From assembly GCA_903813345.2 (NCBI GenBank), contig CAIIXF020000006.1:30358024-30422023 (forward strand): a DNA stretch of 64,000 nt, written 5' to 3'. Below are positions 47,901 to 61,741 of this stretch, in pieces (position 1 is the first letter of the stretch; every line of letters begins with the position of its first letter). This DNA is from Owenia fusiformis (Eukaryota; Annelida; Polychaeta; Sabellida; Oweniidae). Both the position numbers and the translations under genes were made by a program. Below the pieces are notes generated by a model. That model made no database searches, was not told the DNA's origin, and worked only from the letters and a program-made list of their open reading frames with translations.

Positions 47901-49462
47901 AAAGATAAAATAAAAATAACTTCAACCTATAAACTGTGTATCGTACTTATATGTCACATGTTCATTTGTCCTTTGGGATCACCAATCTCTCTTATGACAT
48001 TAAATTCTTCCAAAAAAAATTCCAGCCATTTCAATTGATTTTCTAAATTTTGGTACATCTAGGTGCAATAACGCAAATGCAAGTAGGTAGTTACCAGTTT
48101 CACCACCAGGTGGTTCGCTCGGGTCAGATAGCATGGCGGGAATTGTAGGAAGTTCCCTTTAACTTAAATTAAATCTGTTTTAGTGGTTCAATTTCCATAT
48201 AGCCCTTATGTATTTAATAGTTATGCAAATTAAAGTATGTCCAGTAAAAGAAAATGTTATATGTCCAATACAAGAAAAGATATTTCACTTTTTGTGATTT
48301 TGTAATATGGGGTCTATGGGGAATCAACCCTAACTAGAAGTCACATTTTCAAAAAAGATTAAATTTTCAAAGTTGATAAACAATTTTCGAAACCATATTT
48401 TTAGATGTATTTTTTCATGTAGATTTCAAATATGACATCACTTTGACTGAATTTTGAATATTTAATGACGTAAATCAAGATCATTTCTACTTCCATCTAG
48501 TCTATTAAATTCAACTAGACGCATAGTAAATGAAAACAGGGAAAACTTCAGTATATGGCATCCATGTGGCTTTATTCTAATGGTATCTATGGCTGTGCAT
48601 AGGTGTAATTAGGCTGCAGAAAGTGGTCAATTAAGCCACACATTCATGCTGAACATTCCTATCTAATTATCACTCACAGGCTTACTATTTATAATAGCAA
48701 GTTGATAGGATAAAAAAGAAATTCTAAGAGTCCATGTATAAAGGTAACATTTGCTTGTAAAGATGAATATCTCTGTTTAAAGTGAAGACTGCAAGATAAA
48801 ATGATCCCTCAGCCAACTTTAGCAGCTACCAAACACATATTATGTACTCTGAACACACAACAAACAAGTCCATGTTACCATGGTGATGGATTGTTGTAAT
48901 GATTACACCTAATCAGTGGCATAGTCAGGATTTGGTGACCAGGGGTTCTATTTTTATGTTATCCACAAATCTCCCCCTTCGTCGGTGTACCTCACATAAA
49001 AGCATTTTTGTATTTGTCATACATACAATTTGCACCCCTCCAAAAGTTTGCAATTTGGCAACCGTAACACCCCTATTGAGCGTTTTTGGTGAATCTTTTA
49101 CTGAAAAGATATTGAAATCTGGGGGCAAAATCATACATTTTAATATAACATTTGTTTAACGAAATCCAAATCAAGGGTTAGCATACATTGAGCTAACTTT
49201 TGTTAAGGGCAAATCCTAACATATCTTTAAGGAACATATTTTTAACGAGCTATTCTATTTTGAAATCCTCATTCCTAATTCATTCTTTAGGGTTCATTCA
49301 AAGATATGTCAAATTCTGAAACATATAATTCCCACACTTTAATACTGAGATTAGATGAATTTTTTGAAAAGATTCCAAATCAAAAGATTTTTATTTCATT
49401 TTGTAATAGAAGAGTGCTCGACCTCATGTGCTCTCTAAGCGCTAAAATTAAACATTTCTTTT
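44956..49462. other. No gene recognised
   Basis: AT-rich DNA with short frames only and a C-run near 46433. Possible leader exon at 47095 listed separately. Confidence 0.45.
47095..47160 (-). other. Possible noncoding leader exon of gene B
   Basis: On the minus strand a strong donor, CCAGAG then GTAAGAATG (exon end 47095), follows a sequence without a long frame. Because exon 1 has a leader acceptor at 40092, such a donor could supply it. The upstream limit is unknown. Confidence 0.2.
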
Positions 49463-50125
49463 AAAGGAGAGGTATCAATATGGAGAACATTTTGAACACA
49501 CATTTCTCTTAAACCAGTCTTAAAAAAAATCTAAAAATTTTAACAAATCGTCAATTTAATTGTCATCTTTTGAATGGTAACAATATAATTTGAAAAATAT
49601 ATATATATTTTCATCTATATTGTTTTAGAAAACACATCAAACACTTGTTTTGTTCTTGGTATCATGTTTCCAGAGTGAAATGAAACATCTTTCCGAACCT
49701 CACGGAACCTCATTGGAACAAAACGACATAAACACAACATGTTTAGGTCACTCAATATTGTAATTGTACAAAGGAAATTTTGGTTGATTTTAAAAAAGTA
49801 TCTTGTTAATGAAATATAAAAGGTTTATCTTGATTTTTATCTATTTTGGGGGGATTTTGTTTTAATTTTTTGAATACTTTTTTAAAATCAACCAAAAATT
49901 CCTTTGGATAACTATAATATTGAGAGGTCTAAAAATATGTTGTATATGCTATTTTGTTCCAACAAGGTTCGGAAAGACATTTTATTTCATTCTCAAGAAT
50001 TGGTAGAAAGAAGCAAAAACAATTGCACTAAAAAAACAAAAAATGTTAACAAAAATAGTTATATAAAATATTTCTAAATAATTTTTGCATTAAATTGTCA
50101 TCAATCAGTCAACATTACATAAAAT
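49463..50125. mobile_element. Fold-back DNA element, right-truncated copy
   Basis: Same orientation and very similar to 9508-10150, but the outer right arm is missing. Contains the small duplication AACCTCACGGAACCTCA at about 49696. Confidence 0.85.
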
Positions 50126-50387
50126 TATTTTTAAAAAGCTCTTCTTCGAGAAGGAAATAAAGAACAAACAAACAAACAGATTACTTTTTATTTTCAATTC
50201 AAAGAAGTTAATAACTAATTTTTTTACGGTTTGGCGAATGTAAACAAAGGAGGTAAGGCTTTAGAACCACACTATGCCCAGATAGATTTGTTACCCCTGG
50301 AAAATCAATTCCCTAGAGACTGGGCACTGTTGTATCACCCTCAGAAATGGCTGTGGAACATTATCTCCATTTCTGCAGGGTAAGGTC

Positions 50388-50849
50388 TAGTGTTGTCGCG
50401 ATGTGCCATAATCGTACATCGATGCATCAGCAATTTTCAGTAGTAAACATCGATGCACATAGTGAAGTACATCGAGAAAAAAGTCCGAGAAAAAGTCCGA
50501 GAAAAGTGCACTGAAATACCGAACTCTAATGCACTAAAATACCGAACAGAACAAAATTTGTACGCTGGTACATCTGGGAACTTCTAGTAACGGTGAAATG
50601 AAAGTATATAAAGTAATTTTTTTTAGATTAATAGTTCATTTCGACTAGCTAAAACAGTTTTAAAGCGAAAGAATATCAGAAAACATTGGAAAATGAAATA
50701 AGACATGAGAAATGTAAGCGATTTGCGTCAAAATAAAATAAGATATTTTTTTTCAAAAACATCAATGTTTTGTTTCAGACATCGATGCATCGCCAGAATC
50801 AGCTTTGGCAATGCATATCGCGATGCATCGATTAATCGCGACAACACTA
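50388..50849. mobile_element. hAT-type MITE with perfect 8-bp target duplication
   Basis: 462 bp, inverted ends TAGTGTTGTCGCGAT, flanked by GTAAGGTC at 50380-50387 and 50850-50857. The 8-bp duplication and TAGTG ends are typical of hAT. Internal GATGCATCG words are repeated in both orientations. Confidence 0.85.
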
Positions 50850-50857
50850 GTAAGGTC

Positions 50858-53400
50858 ACCATTTTTACTGAAATGATCAGTTATATTTCGTGGTAATGTC
50901 AACAAGTTCATTACTGCGGATTAGACCATAAACGGACTGTGAAAATGTTTCTATTATCTAATATTTGCTCTTGGGTACTTATCAGCCCCGGGGACTTAGC
51001 AAGAATTTTTTGTTTGAAATAAAACAAAACGGAGACGCAAAAATTTGAAAGAAAATGTGTTTCCATAATATTTAGACAGTTGATTTATTTCACCGGAGAT
51101 GGAGCAGCTTTTAAGTTAGAAAGTAAATTGTGCGAAATAATTGATATTTCTTTTTTTGCATAATGTCATGATGCTCCGAGGTCTTCCCAAGATTAAACAA
51201 TCCCACCCCGTGCCTAAGGTTGCCAAACTTGGAGAGAAGTGTAACTTTATTATTATTTTTTATCTACTGGTCATATAAATTGAATATATTTTTCTGGTTA
51301 TTGCAATGAATTTTTCCACAAATATTTTTGGGGAGAAATCAAGACCGGGGGTTCATCCGAATCCATCGAACCCCCAGTCCCTACGGCTGTGCTAATACAC
51401 CATGTTGCCATGAATATGCTATGCTTGACATGTATTTCAGAATACTAGCTAAATGTATGGTTTGTACTTCATTTCCAAGACAAGAACATCGCTATATATT
51501 GTTTTCCGCTAAGTGTTACCCTCATAAACCAACCATAAACTCAGGACATGTTGGTTTATGAGATAGGAGAATTGGAGGATGTACCTTGGAGAGAAACCCT
51601 TTCCAAGAGCCTGACTTCATCCTTACTCTTAAATCAAGAAAAATTCTTTGATCATGATACAAGGCTATACTACATTATTATATCCCATTTATATCTTATC
51701 AGCATGAAAACCATTAAAGTATCTGCACAATGGTCTGAGGGAATAGTGTGATAAGTTGAGAAGGTTCTAATTAGCCAGGGTTTAACACAATGTATTCTTT
51801 CTACTATAGAAATTAAGCGCATGCCTTAGAAATTCAAGATGACCTGGTTATAAAATAAATAACTTAGTCTAACAAGTTATTTTTTTTCAATTCTTATCCC
51901 TTCTGCATCATAACTGCATTACTTACATTGGAGAGAAAAACAAACAAAACTGATGCCTTCTAAAAATGAACTTGCACCAATCATTTTTTTTAAAATAAGT
52001 TTTTCTATAATTAGTTAGAAGCATGAGAACTTGTTTGGTATATCAATATGATACTAAAGACAGACATACATCTGCTGGGGATTTCATTCAGATATATATG
52101 ATTTTGTATTTGAATAAGTGAAACTAAACTCATCATTTCTTATTTTGAAATCAGATTAACAGATTGGGACTTGGGAGTGTCCAAATAGAGGAGGACTTTT
52201 ACTCATGTTAAATATCTACCTGAAATACTTTATATATTGGCACCTACATGACCAGTTACAATTCTAAACATGTCCTCCAATTTCACCATTGCCACTAAAC
52301 ATAACTCATGAATTTCATCTTAAAATAAAGATTTAAACAACTGAAGCGACAAATCATTCCATAAAACTGCAAAACTACATTCTGATACTCATATCATCTC
52401 AAACTGTAGGCAATATAATATGCTCATTTTAGTTTTTAAGCAAAAATGAATTTGGATAAATTGAAGGTAATCAAGGCCTTCTGTAAAAGAACTGGTAGAA
52501 AGCTGTAATCTTTCACATTGAAATTCATAAAGCTATAAAAAATAATGTCAATGCATTTTTCTTATTATTCAGGTACCCAAACACTAAACACCTTTGACTT
52601 ATCAATATTCAAATCATACTTTTTGATCTTGAATGTGATTCACAAATATCATACAAAGTCCAAAATCATATTGAGATACTAAAAAACCTTGAAAATAACC
52701 CTACAAAACCAACAAAGTGAAGACATATAAAACGTTCAAGGTTATGTCAATATAAAAGGGTGTTCAGTATAAGACTTGTTGAGAAAATGTAATAACCTGT
52801 CATTATCGAGCAAAAGTTTGTACAGAACCGGTTATATATACATGTATTGCAAGTAAAGGTAAAGCAAAGATGATATTAAGATGTCATATTAGAAAAGCGA
52901 AGAAATTCACTTCTCTATTAACTGATTTTATTCAATTAAAGTTTATGTGTCAATAAGCATCTTCAATTGGATAATTCATGTCTTTTAGATCTATCAAAAT
53001 ATTGGAAATGACGAGCCCAGACTGTCAGACAGGACTGGTAACCTTTCTGTAAAACGAGACCATCTTCCCCCAACCAAGAAAAGGTTCTGATAAAACACAT
53101 GAAATGAAATCAAGACTCTAGACTAATGTATGTATCTCATATATTTATGTACTCATATGTACTCATGATATACCTAAAATGTGCCCCTGTTCTACAAGTG
53201 CAATGTTATCAATACAAATGCAATACAATAGATCCCTGAAGCCAGCTCATTCATTATAAGCCCTATACCTGGCTACAGGCCTACAATAACCTTATATAAC
53301 CAACAGATCGAAGACCTCAGAAGACTTTCCCCAGAGATAAGGGAGGTCAATGAAGAAGATTATGAAAATGATAACTTGTAATCAGAATCTAAAGTATCTG
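50858..53400. other. No gene recognised
   Basis: Short frames (for example 51328-51751) lack domain or splice support. Confidence 0.45.
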
Positions 53401-53406
53401 ACTTAC

Positions 53407-53468
53407 CTGATTTGAACTGTGTTTCTAGATCCCTTATTGTATCAATTAGTTGCTGGTTTTAAGTCAGT
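53407..53468 (-). other. Possible alternative leader exon of gene B
   Basis: On the minus strand a 62-bp segment lies between an acceptor-like gtgtttcag and a consensus donor CAG then GTAAGT. No coding signal. It could be a 5' UTR exon of gene B or chance. Confidence 0.2.
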
Positions 53469-53615
53469 CTGAAACACATGGGATTATAAACAATGTTGAT
53501 ATATCATCTCTTAACAACAAGGGATTCACTCACAATACATGTAACCTTTTATAATTGTTTGATTTGAGGGAGATCAATTACAAACTAGAAAAACAGCAAC
53601 TCCACGGAGTAGCAA

Positions 53616-54930
53616 ATCCCACCGAACAAAACATGTTTTGATAAAAAATTTGAGCCAAATTCATCCACTGGTATTTGAATTATCAAAGATTATGTTTTTA
53701 TGAAACATGGTTGCCATTTTGAAATTCAGCTGTCATCTTTAGATTTCTTCTTTAGCAGAGAAAGTCCGTATAATGGTATTTGGGTTATCAAAGATAACTT
53801 TTTTAATGAAAATGGCAGCCATTTTGAAATTCAGCTCACGCCTTTGAAATTTCTTCTGAAGCAGATCTCCTTTTTCCCTAAACATCAGCAAATAAAATTG
53901 GAACCAAATCCATCCACTGGTATTTGAGTTATCATTAATTACGTTTTTTTATGAAAAATGGCGGTCTTTTGAAATTCAGTGGCCATTTTGAAAATTTATT
54001 TTTGAGCAGAACTTCTTTGTCTCTAGGCATCAGCATATAGAATTTGAACCAAATCCGTCATTTGGTATTTGAGTTATCAAAGGTTACGTTCTTTTAAGAA
54101 AAATGGCGGCCATTTTGAAATTTAGCTACCACCTTGAAAATCCCTTCTCGAGCAGAGCTCCTGTGTCCCTAGGCATCATCATGTAAAATTTGAACCAAAT
54201 CCATTCAATGGTAATTGAGTTATCAAAGATAATGTTTTTTTAAGAAAAATGGCCGCCATTTTGAAATTTAGCTGCCATCACGAAAATCCTTTCTCGAGCA
54301 GAGCTCCTATGTCCCTAGGCATCAGCATCTAAAATTTAAACCAAATCCATTCAATGGTATTTGAGTTATCAAAGATAACGTTTTTTACGAAAAATGGCTG
54401 CCATTTTGAAATTTAGCTGCCATCTTGAAAATCCTTTCTCGAGCAGAGCTCCTATGTCCCTAAGCATCTAAAATTTGAACTAAATCCATTCAATGGTATT
54501 TGAGTTATCAAAGATAACGTTTTTTACGAAAAATGGCCGCCATTTTGAAATTTGGCGGCCATCTTGAAAATGTCTTCTTGAGCAAGGCTCCTTTGTACCC
54601 AGGCAACAGTATATAAAATTTGAACCAAATCCATCCACTAGTATTTGAGTTATTAAAGATTATATTTTTTCCGAAAAATGGCCGCCATTTTGAATTAAGC
54701 GGCCATATTGAAAATTCCTTCTCGAGCAGAGGTCCTACACCCATAAGGCATAAGCCTATAAAATTTGAATGAAATCCGTCAACTGGTATTTGAGTTATTG
54801 CCCGGACACACGAACGGACGGACGGAAGAACGGACGGACGGAAGAACGGACGGACGGAAGAACGGACGGACGAACGGACGGACGGACGGACAGCTTTTCT
54901 ATATCCCCCTCGAACTTCGTTCGGTGGGAT
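53616..54930. mobile_element. Second MITE type with internal tandem array
   Basis: Inverted ends ATCCCACCGAAC / GTTCGGTGGGAT. Inside are nine units of about 105-147 bp with GGTATTTGAGTTATCAAAGA, AAAATGGCCGCCATTTTGAA and CTCGAGCAGAGCTCCT. A GACGGACGGA-type simple repeat (54808-54890) lies before the right end. The minus-strand frame rich in PSVRSSVR is a repeat artefact. Confidence 0.85.
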
Positions 54931-55907
54931 AATGATTACTAGGTACTGATACCTAGGGTATAACACATGAAGAGGTTTCTTAAAAAGAACTCATTTCCTT
55001 TATTGTAAAGAAATACCCCAGTAAGACTTAAGACGAAATGGATGCTTTTGAGAAACCGATACCTCATGATATAGTACATGTACAAAGAACCAACCAGATA
55101 CACAATGTAATTTTGACTTTCGAATGTCTAATTTCATAAAAAATCCTGCACCCACTAAAATAACAATATCTGCAAAAAAAAGTAAATGTACAAATAGATT
55201 GGTCAAAAGTAGTCTTACATGTAAATTTCAAAGAAATCTAATATATAACACTTATTACAGTCTGAAAATAAAACCATGATTACCAATACAATTTTATTTA
55301 TTGTTTTATTCTCTTATTACCAATACTTTTTCTATTACAAAAAACAGTTGCGTTAACAGGAATAATATTTTACTCTTATACATGTATTACTATTTGTTAA
55401 ACAATGAGTTAATCATCAGTCCTACAATAATAGACAGACAATAATTGGCTTTAAATGTGAATTATATCCAGAAATATCATCACTCATTTCCAATTTCCTT
55501 TTATATCTGTAGCATAATACTTGAACAAATAATATGAATGATATTAATACATGCATAATGTAATTCAAGTTAAGATGTAGGAAGGGATGTTATGCCAGTA
55601 CTCATCACATCTTTCTGTTTTGCAACTAACAATCCCATGATGTGATAATATCGTGAATATTAATTTGCCACTCAAATTTCTAACCCTGCATTGACCCTGA
55701 CTCTAACACACTCAATGCAAATAGAAGTGGTGAGAAACAGAGATGCAAATCGCCATTGTCTTACAACAGTCCCCTATGCAAGAAGAGAAATATATAGATG
55801 AGAGGGAGATTTCATGAAAAACTAGGATCCCTTTTCTGAAGAAAATCACATAGAATAGGTTTTTCGAATCCACAGACACAATGCTGAGACTGTACAGTAT
55901 AACAGTA

Positions 55908-56064
55908 CAGTAAAACCTGTATAAATTGAACATTTTTTACGAGAAAACATTAAGTGTTGGTAGATGTTCACTACAGAGAGGATAATTTATACAGAAGTCA
56001 GTAGAGAATGTGTGGAGAAAGGATGTCTACTAGAGAGAGATGTTCACTAAGACAGGTTTCATTG
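55908..56064. mobile_element. pogo-like MITE
   Basis: Left end CAGTAAAACCTGTATAAAT, right end GACAGGTTTCATTG, flanked by TA. Same family as 8274. Confidence 0.7.
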
Positions 56065-56450
56065 TAACAATCAGTTGCAAAATTATTATTATTGTAGAAT
56101 TAAAGAATGTGGGGGTTATAGGGGTTGTAACTAATTACATAATATTCAGTTTATATATTATTATTGCGTATGACAGGTTAATATTGCAAATGGTCAAATC
56201 TCACATAGCAGCAGATGTAATTACTATACTGGTTACAAATTACCATAGCAACTTATGAAACCAGAGAAAATATTATTCCAGATCACTAATTACAAAATTC
56301 AATGATATTTCAGTTGTCATGACGATTGTCACAACTATGATTTAGCTGACCACACAACCCTCTGAGTATAATAGATAATTTTAAAGAAAGACTCCAAGAA
56401 CATCTTCATTTTTCAATTATTAACTTTAAATTCAGTTTAGTATGAAAATA

Positions 56451-56625
56451 CAGTAAAAAACTATATATATCCAAAAACCTCTCTAATCCAAACACTTTTA
56501 TTTTAGTCTCAAACTTAATATCGCCCACTGACTCACATATTTGGAAACCCTTGAAATGTGAACACCTGCTAATCCGAACACTTTTGGCCAGTCCAAGCGG
56601 TGTTCAATTCAGACAGGTTTTACTG
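56451..56625. mobile_element. pogo-like MITE
   Basis: Left end CAGTAAAAAACTATATATAT, right end GACAGGTTTTACTG, TA on both sides. Same family. Confidence 0.7.
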
Positions 56626-59045
56626 TACAATGTTAAAACAACAATATGTAGCAGATCAGAGAGAAATCCTATTAAAGATGCAGAAATTAGATCAACAAAC
56701 ATTAACCAGAACAATCAGTTATATAACATAGCTACATCACCAGATAAACAATTCTAGCTAGCTCTATGTTTAGCAAATAGGAACTAGAACTAGAACTGCT
56801 AGGAAAAAATCAATGGAGTGTTCCAACTTCAAACTATTTATATAAGATATTAAGAAACTGAATTTCAATTGATAAATCACTGGCATATCTAGAGAAAAGG
56901 TTGTTAATCTTTATTTCTCAAAAAATGATTTTCCAAAATATGCAGACCATTGTTAATTTTATCTACCTCTGTAAAGACTGGTACTTATCAACATCAGCGC
57001 AGACAAAAGAGAAATCTGAAGATTGTGGGAGGGACAGATGAGAGGAGAATCCAGAGCCAGAACAACAAACTGATTTGTCAAACACGACACTACTTTGGGG
57101 TTAGCATTGGTGGATTCACAACGTCGCAGTCGCCGATATATCTCCAACTGGCTCAACAAAACGGAGGTTTATTGATAATATATTATCCCCTTACACCTTA
57201 TCTTCTTCACTGCCCAGTTATCACTCTAATCTAAGGTATCACTTTAATCTAAGGTATCACTCAATTCTTGGGCATAATTTTATTTATTCTTAGGTATTAC
57301 TCCAGTCAGAAAAACCACAGGGGTGAAAAGGCAGTAAACTATAGTTCTCATGTTTTACAATTGTGCTAATTAGTTATATTGTTTCCAGCCGTTCTTGTAA
57401 GCTACACCCAGGTAGATTCATGCTAGAGGAGAATATGAGATGCTACAGACCCAAAGGGCTAGTGGCATAATTATCAGGTATGACCACTGGGAGCATGGTG
57501 AAGTTAATTACCAGGTGTGACTACTTGGAGCATATTGTATTGTGATTTCAAACAACAAGGACTTTGTGAAGTATCTACCCAGAACACATTCCCCGAGGAT
57601 AACAATTATAGTATTGAAGAAGATCAAACTCTGTTAAAAGCTACAAAATCAGAGGATATGAAATATTAAATATGAATATCTTATAAAGAGTGCATCTTAT
57701 GAGAATATAAGTAGAAATGTCACAAGGGACATATTATAGCCAGATATTTCAAAAAAATGTAAAAAGTTCTTTATAATGCAAATTTGATTCAAGCTAAATG
57801 CTAAACCCAAATATAAAACCTAAAACTGGCTTTCAATGTTTTAACCCCGCCCTTAACCCTTAAATATAAATGGTCAAATCCTATTAACCTAGCTAGACTT
57901 AATCCACTGCATTTCATGTCCTTGACTGTATGCCCACATGTGTTAACATTACACATTTTACCGGCTTTATCCCAGATTTGTATTATACCTAAATCCCTTT
58001 CTTAATAGCGCACACATACTGTTCATGCAAATACTAGCTTATTTAAAATACTTCAAACACTGAAAAAAACCTTTTAAGTTTTTTACCTGGGCTAATTCAA
58101 CCTTTACTAAGCTACCTGATCAACATAAATAATTAAATCAACGAAGAACTTATGAACCTTCTTAATATACAAATCAATATGCACTATAGCAGCTTCAACG
58201 CTACTTTTCAAGCCAATATTACTAGATTGATCGCATGATTCAAATAACTAAACTTTGTGATGTAGGCCAGATATGCGATAACTCCTTTTCAAAACAATTA
58301 ACTTTTCTTAGTTATCCCTTTTTCTGAAATTAAACAAGATCTATAAATTAGACAATCCTGATTTTAATGTATAATATATGAGTTGGAGAAAGTCTCAAAA
58401 CATATGTCGTAATCAGAGAAATCAATACAAACTGTGAATAATAAATTATATGTATGGAATATGGACACTCAAAGATCAGTAATAAAAAACAGCTGGCAGG
58501 TAAAACAATTGAATGTAGAGGATCGCTTCATTGGAGCTGTCAGAACATATACGGGTATACAGTTTATCATTTAGAAAATGTGAAAAAAAAATTGTATTGA
58601 CTAATTGATATATACAGTTACAAACATTTTTCACTTGAAATTCAAAACGGCTACCTTATAAATTACCCAGCATGCCTAAACAGCACTTGACACTATTCTT
58701 GCATCTGTGAACTTCAAGTTAAAACTGTTTTCCAGTATCACCCTGGTGAGATTCCTTCCACCACCCACCTGATTTTCAGAACAAGACAGAGTGCAAGCAG
58801 ATATTGAACAGGGTGACATGAAATTTTTGAATTTTCCACAGGGTACATCATTATCCAATGTTTGGGAGATTACTGCAATTAATTAACAGGAATACCTTGA
58901 TATGTCACGTTAACCTTCTATAAATTCTACTTGATTCAATGTGATATTGATTAGAAAGGCTTTCATATGACTCAGTCCATAGCCTTCATGCTTCATAATA
59001 GTTTTCTTTTAATTACGAAGCTTTTATTTCATATTTCTTTATTCC
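56626..59045. other. No gene recognised
   Basis: AT-rich, with a short tandem AATCTAAGGTATCACT near 57230. No coding support. Confidence 0.45.
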
Positions 59046-59877
59046 TTAAAGGCCCCATGTAAAGTTTAAACCACTTTGGCTTATATTGTAGTCTTACCCA
59101 ATGTTATCAAAGTGTGATATGTGAAACTTTTTTTTTAATTTCAAAAAGTGATTTTTGATAGACTTTTTGTTCCAAAATTTGTGAATTTATTTAAAACCAA
59201 CTTTTAGAGGTCACTCATATCTTCTAATTAGCCACAATTCATACCAATGCATAGCATACATCCTCCCATGTTTTTTGCCGAAAAAATTAAGAAAATCGGT
59301 TGATAAACAAGCGAGAAATGAACTTATCAGTGCATGAAAATGGTTCTGAGAAAAATGCATTTCAAAATTTTAGTTCTCATAGAAACCAATGGTACAATGA
59401 TATCTAAAACATAATTTATTCTTCCTTTTAACCTGGCTAGACAATCAACATTGTTTTTTTATGAAAGTCTAGCATATTCAGAAAAGATTGACATCGAAAA
59501 AAAAAATTCGATTTTTGAATTGTTACCTTTGTGACATCACTAATGTTTCAAAATATTTTTGATAAGCTAAAACATTAAAGTGGCCCATTAAATATGACAT
59601 TTTATTATTGAAATAGTGTGTCTTTTGTTCAATCTTTGCATTGGTGTTAGAAATATAATCTTTTTTGAAATGCATTAAGAAATATTTGATGATTAAGAAA
59701 TTTCAACTTTTTTTGAAAAATGGCGGGAAATTTGAATATTTGAGAAATGAAATGCTCACAACTTTTTTTTCAAAAAAAATTTTTTGTTCAAAAATCTCTA
59801 AAATCACTTTATAAGTCCTAACAAATAGTAAATGAATGATAAAAAAATATTTTCAAACTTTAGACGGGGACTTTAAA
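59046..59877. mobile_element. Interspersed repeat with short inverted ends
   Basis: Left TTAAAGGCCCCATGTAAAGT, right (inverted) TTTAAAGTCCCCGTCTAAAG; about 830 bp, noncoding, with many T-runs. A partial left end recurs at 17057 (TTTAAAGGCCCCGTGC). Confidence 0.6.
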
Positions 59878-61741
59878 CATATTTAACATGAATTGTTTCA
59901 AGAAACTAGCCATTTGTTACAGATACTGAAGGTGGAGCTTGGCTTATAAATGCCACTAGATGATTGGCAAGCCATTCAATGTAAATTTAAATATCATGAA
60001 ACAAATAGTTAACCATATAAAAAAAATCCGGAGCGCTAACCAAAGAACACCAGAATACAAAATTGAAAACACTGTCTACAAAGAATTGAAAAAATTATAA
60101 CAATGTCACCACTGACACAAAAACCACAAATGTCAGAATGTCCCACATGCATGCACAAATTAATTTCTCATAATCCTAGATGCATATAAAGACAAAATTT
60201 TAAAAATGCTCTCTGCAAATTACTGACATATCATACCATGTTTGATCTCGATATGCAGTAGATAATGAAAATCTTGAAAAAGATGGATTTGTGAGAAAAT
60301 TTGTTCGCAATAACCAATGTTTCAAATTATTAATATTCTGACAGACAATCATATCTGGAGAGATCAATAGTGCTTGGTAATTTAGAATTAATACTTAATT
60401 GGGTCATGCAAATATGACCTTCAACGAAATTGAAATGAATTATTGATTCACAAAAAATTATAATTACAATGACACTGAATTTACATGGAACTTCATAAAT
60501 TAATTCAATTTGCGTTGGTCTTAGCTAATAAGACAACACTCCTACTAAATAGACGCAAATGTAAACCTGACTGTTCTCTACTAAGTGTTCTACCCCCCCC
60601 CACCAAAAAAAAATAACTGAGAAAAAAGCAAAATTTTGGGTGCTCTTGATAAAGTGTGCCTATGTGAACCATATAACAGTCATTTACATGTAATACAAGT
60701 TGTAGTTCCACACATGCAATGTTAACATCTTCACCTTTATGATAACCCACAGATAGCAGAAGATATATATCCTAAAGTAAAAGAGAAGCTAAGCAATAAA
60801 TTCAACCACATGATAGGAAATGATGCAGGAAGGCTGATAAAGTTGGATGTTCGAAACTTACAGCTCTTCCAAAAAAACAAGGAAATCGATAGAAATATAC
60901 CACTTAAGTTTAATGCAATTGTCCAAAAAAGACCAGTTAGGAAACCAGACTTATGAATATATACAGGGTTACATCAATTTGTAGTATTTGCCTATACTGT
61001 ATGTCAGATTGACTTACATCTAGATACTGTACTTATCAGTTATCTCAACACTATTGTGTTAATTCTGCCAGTTCTAAGAAAGAACTTGCAACAGTAAGTT
61101 GAAATGTTCTATTTCATCAAGATTTCCAAAGTTCTAGTCTTCATAAAATCAGTTGAAAAGATAGTATTTCCAAATCCTCAAGCAGACCGATTTCAGCATC
61201 CAGTTGTAACTATGATGCTAGTGAAATCAACTTGATTGATATCATAATGCGACTGAAAGTACTTATCAGATTTAGCAAGATCTACAGAAGCTTTGAAGGA
61301 TGCACCAATCTTAATCATGCTGAATGACACCCTAATATTGATTCATGCCCGCAAAGTAAGATTATAAACAAATAACATGTAAGCTAATAACAGAAAACCT
61401 TGGTCAATAGTAAATCAAATTCTGAGATTGTCATTTTCGATGTGAGTTTAGACCTTAGATTACATGTCATCAATTTGCATGAATTATGTATTAGCATGAA
61501 CATCAAGTCTATTGTATTATTTGTATTATAAGGATTTTTGCCTAAAGCTGAGGTCAAAGATGTTAGTATGCAGAGAGTATGTCATTCTGATACTCATACA
61601 GAGATCACGATAGTTGAAAAAACTTATTAGCCATTGTGGCTAAATCTTCCAAAAAAAATTTCGCCAACCAAAATATGAATTAGCCATTTTGAAAAACTGT
61701 AAAAAAGGGAACATTAAAAATGATGCAATGTCTGATGATGA
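59878..61741. other. No gene recognised
   Basis: Short frames only; C-run with A-run at about 60592-60612. Confidence 0.45.

Noticed and set aside
54508-54966. 152-codon minus-strand frame with PSVRSSVR repeats
   Set aside because: Encoded by the GACGGACGGA simple repeat and the right end of the 53.6-kb element; a common repeat artefact.
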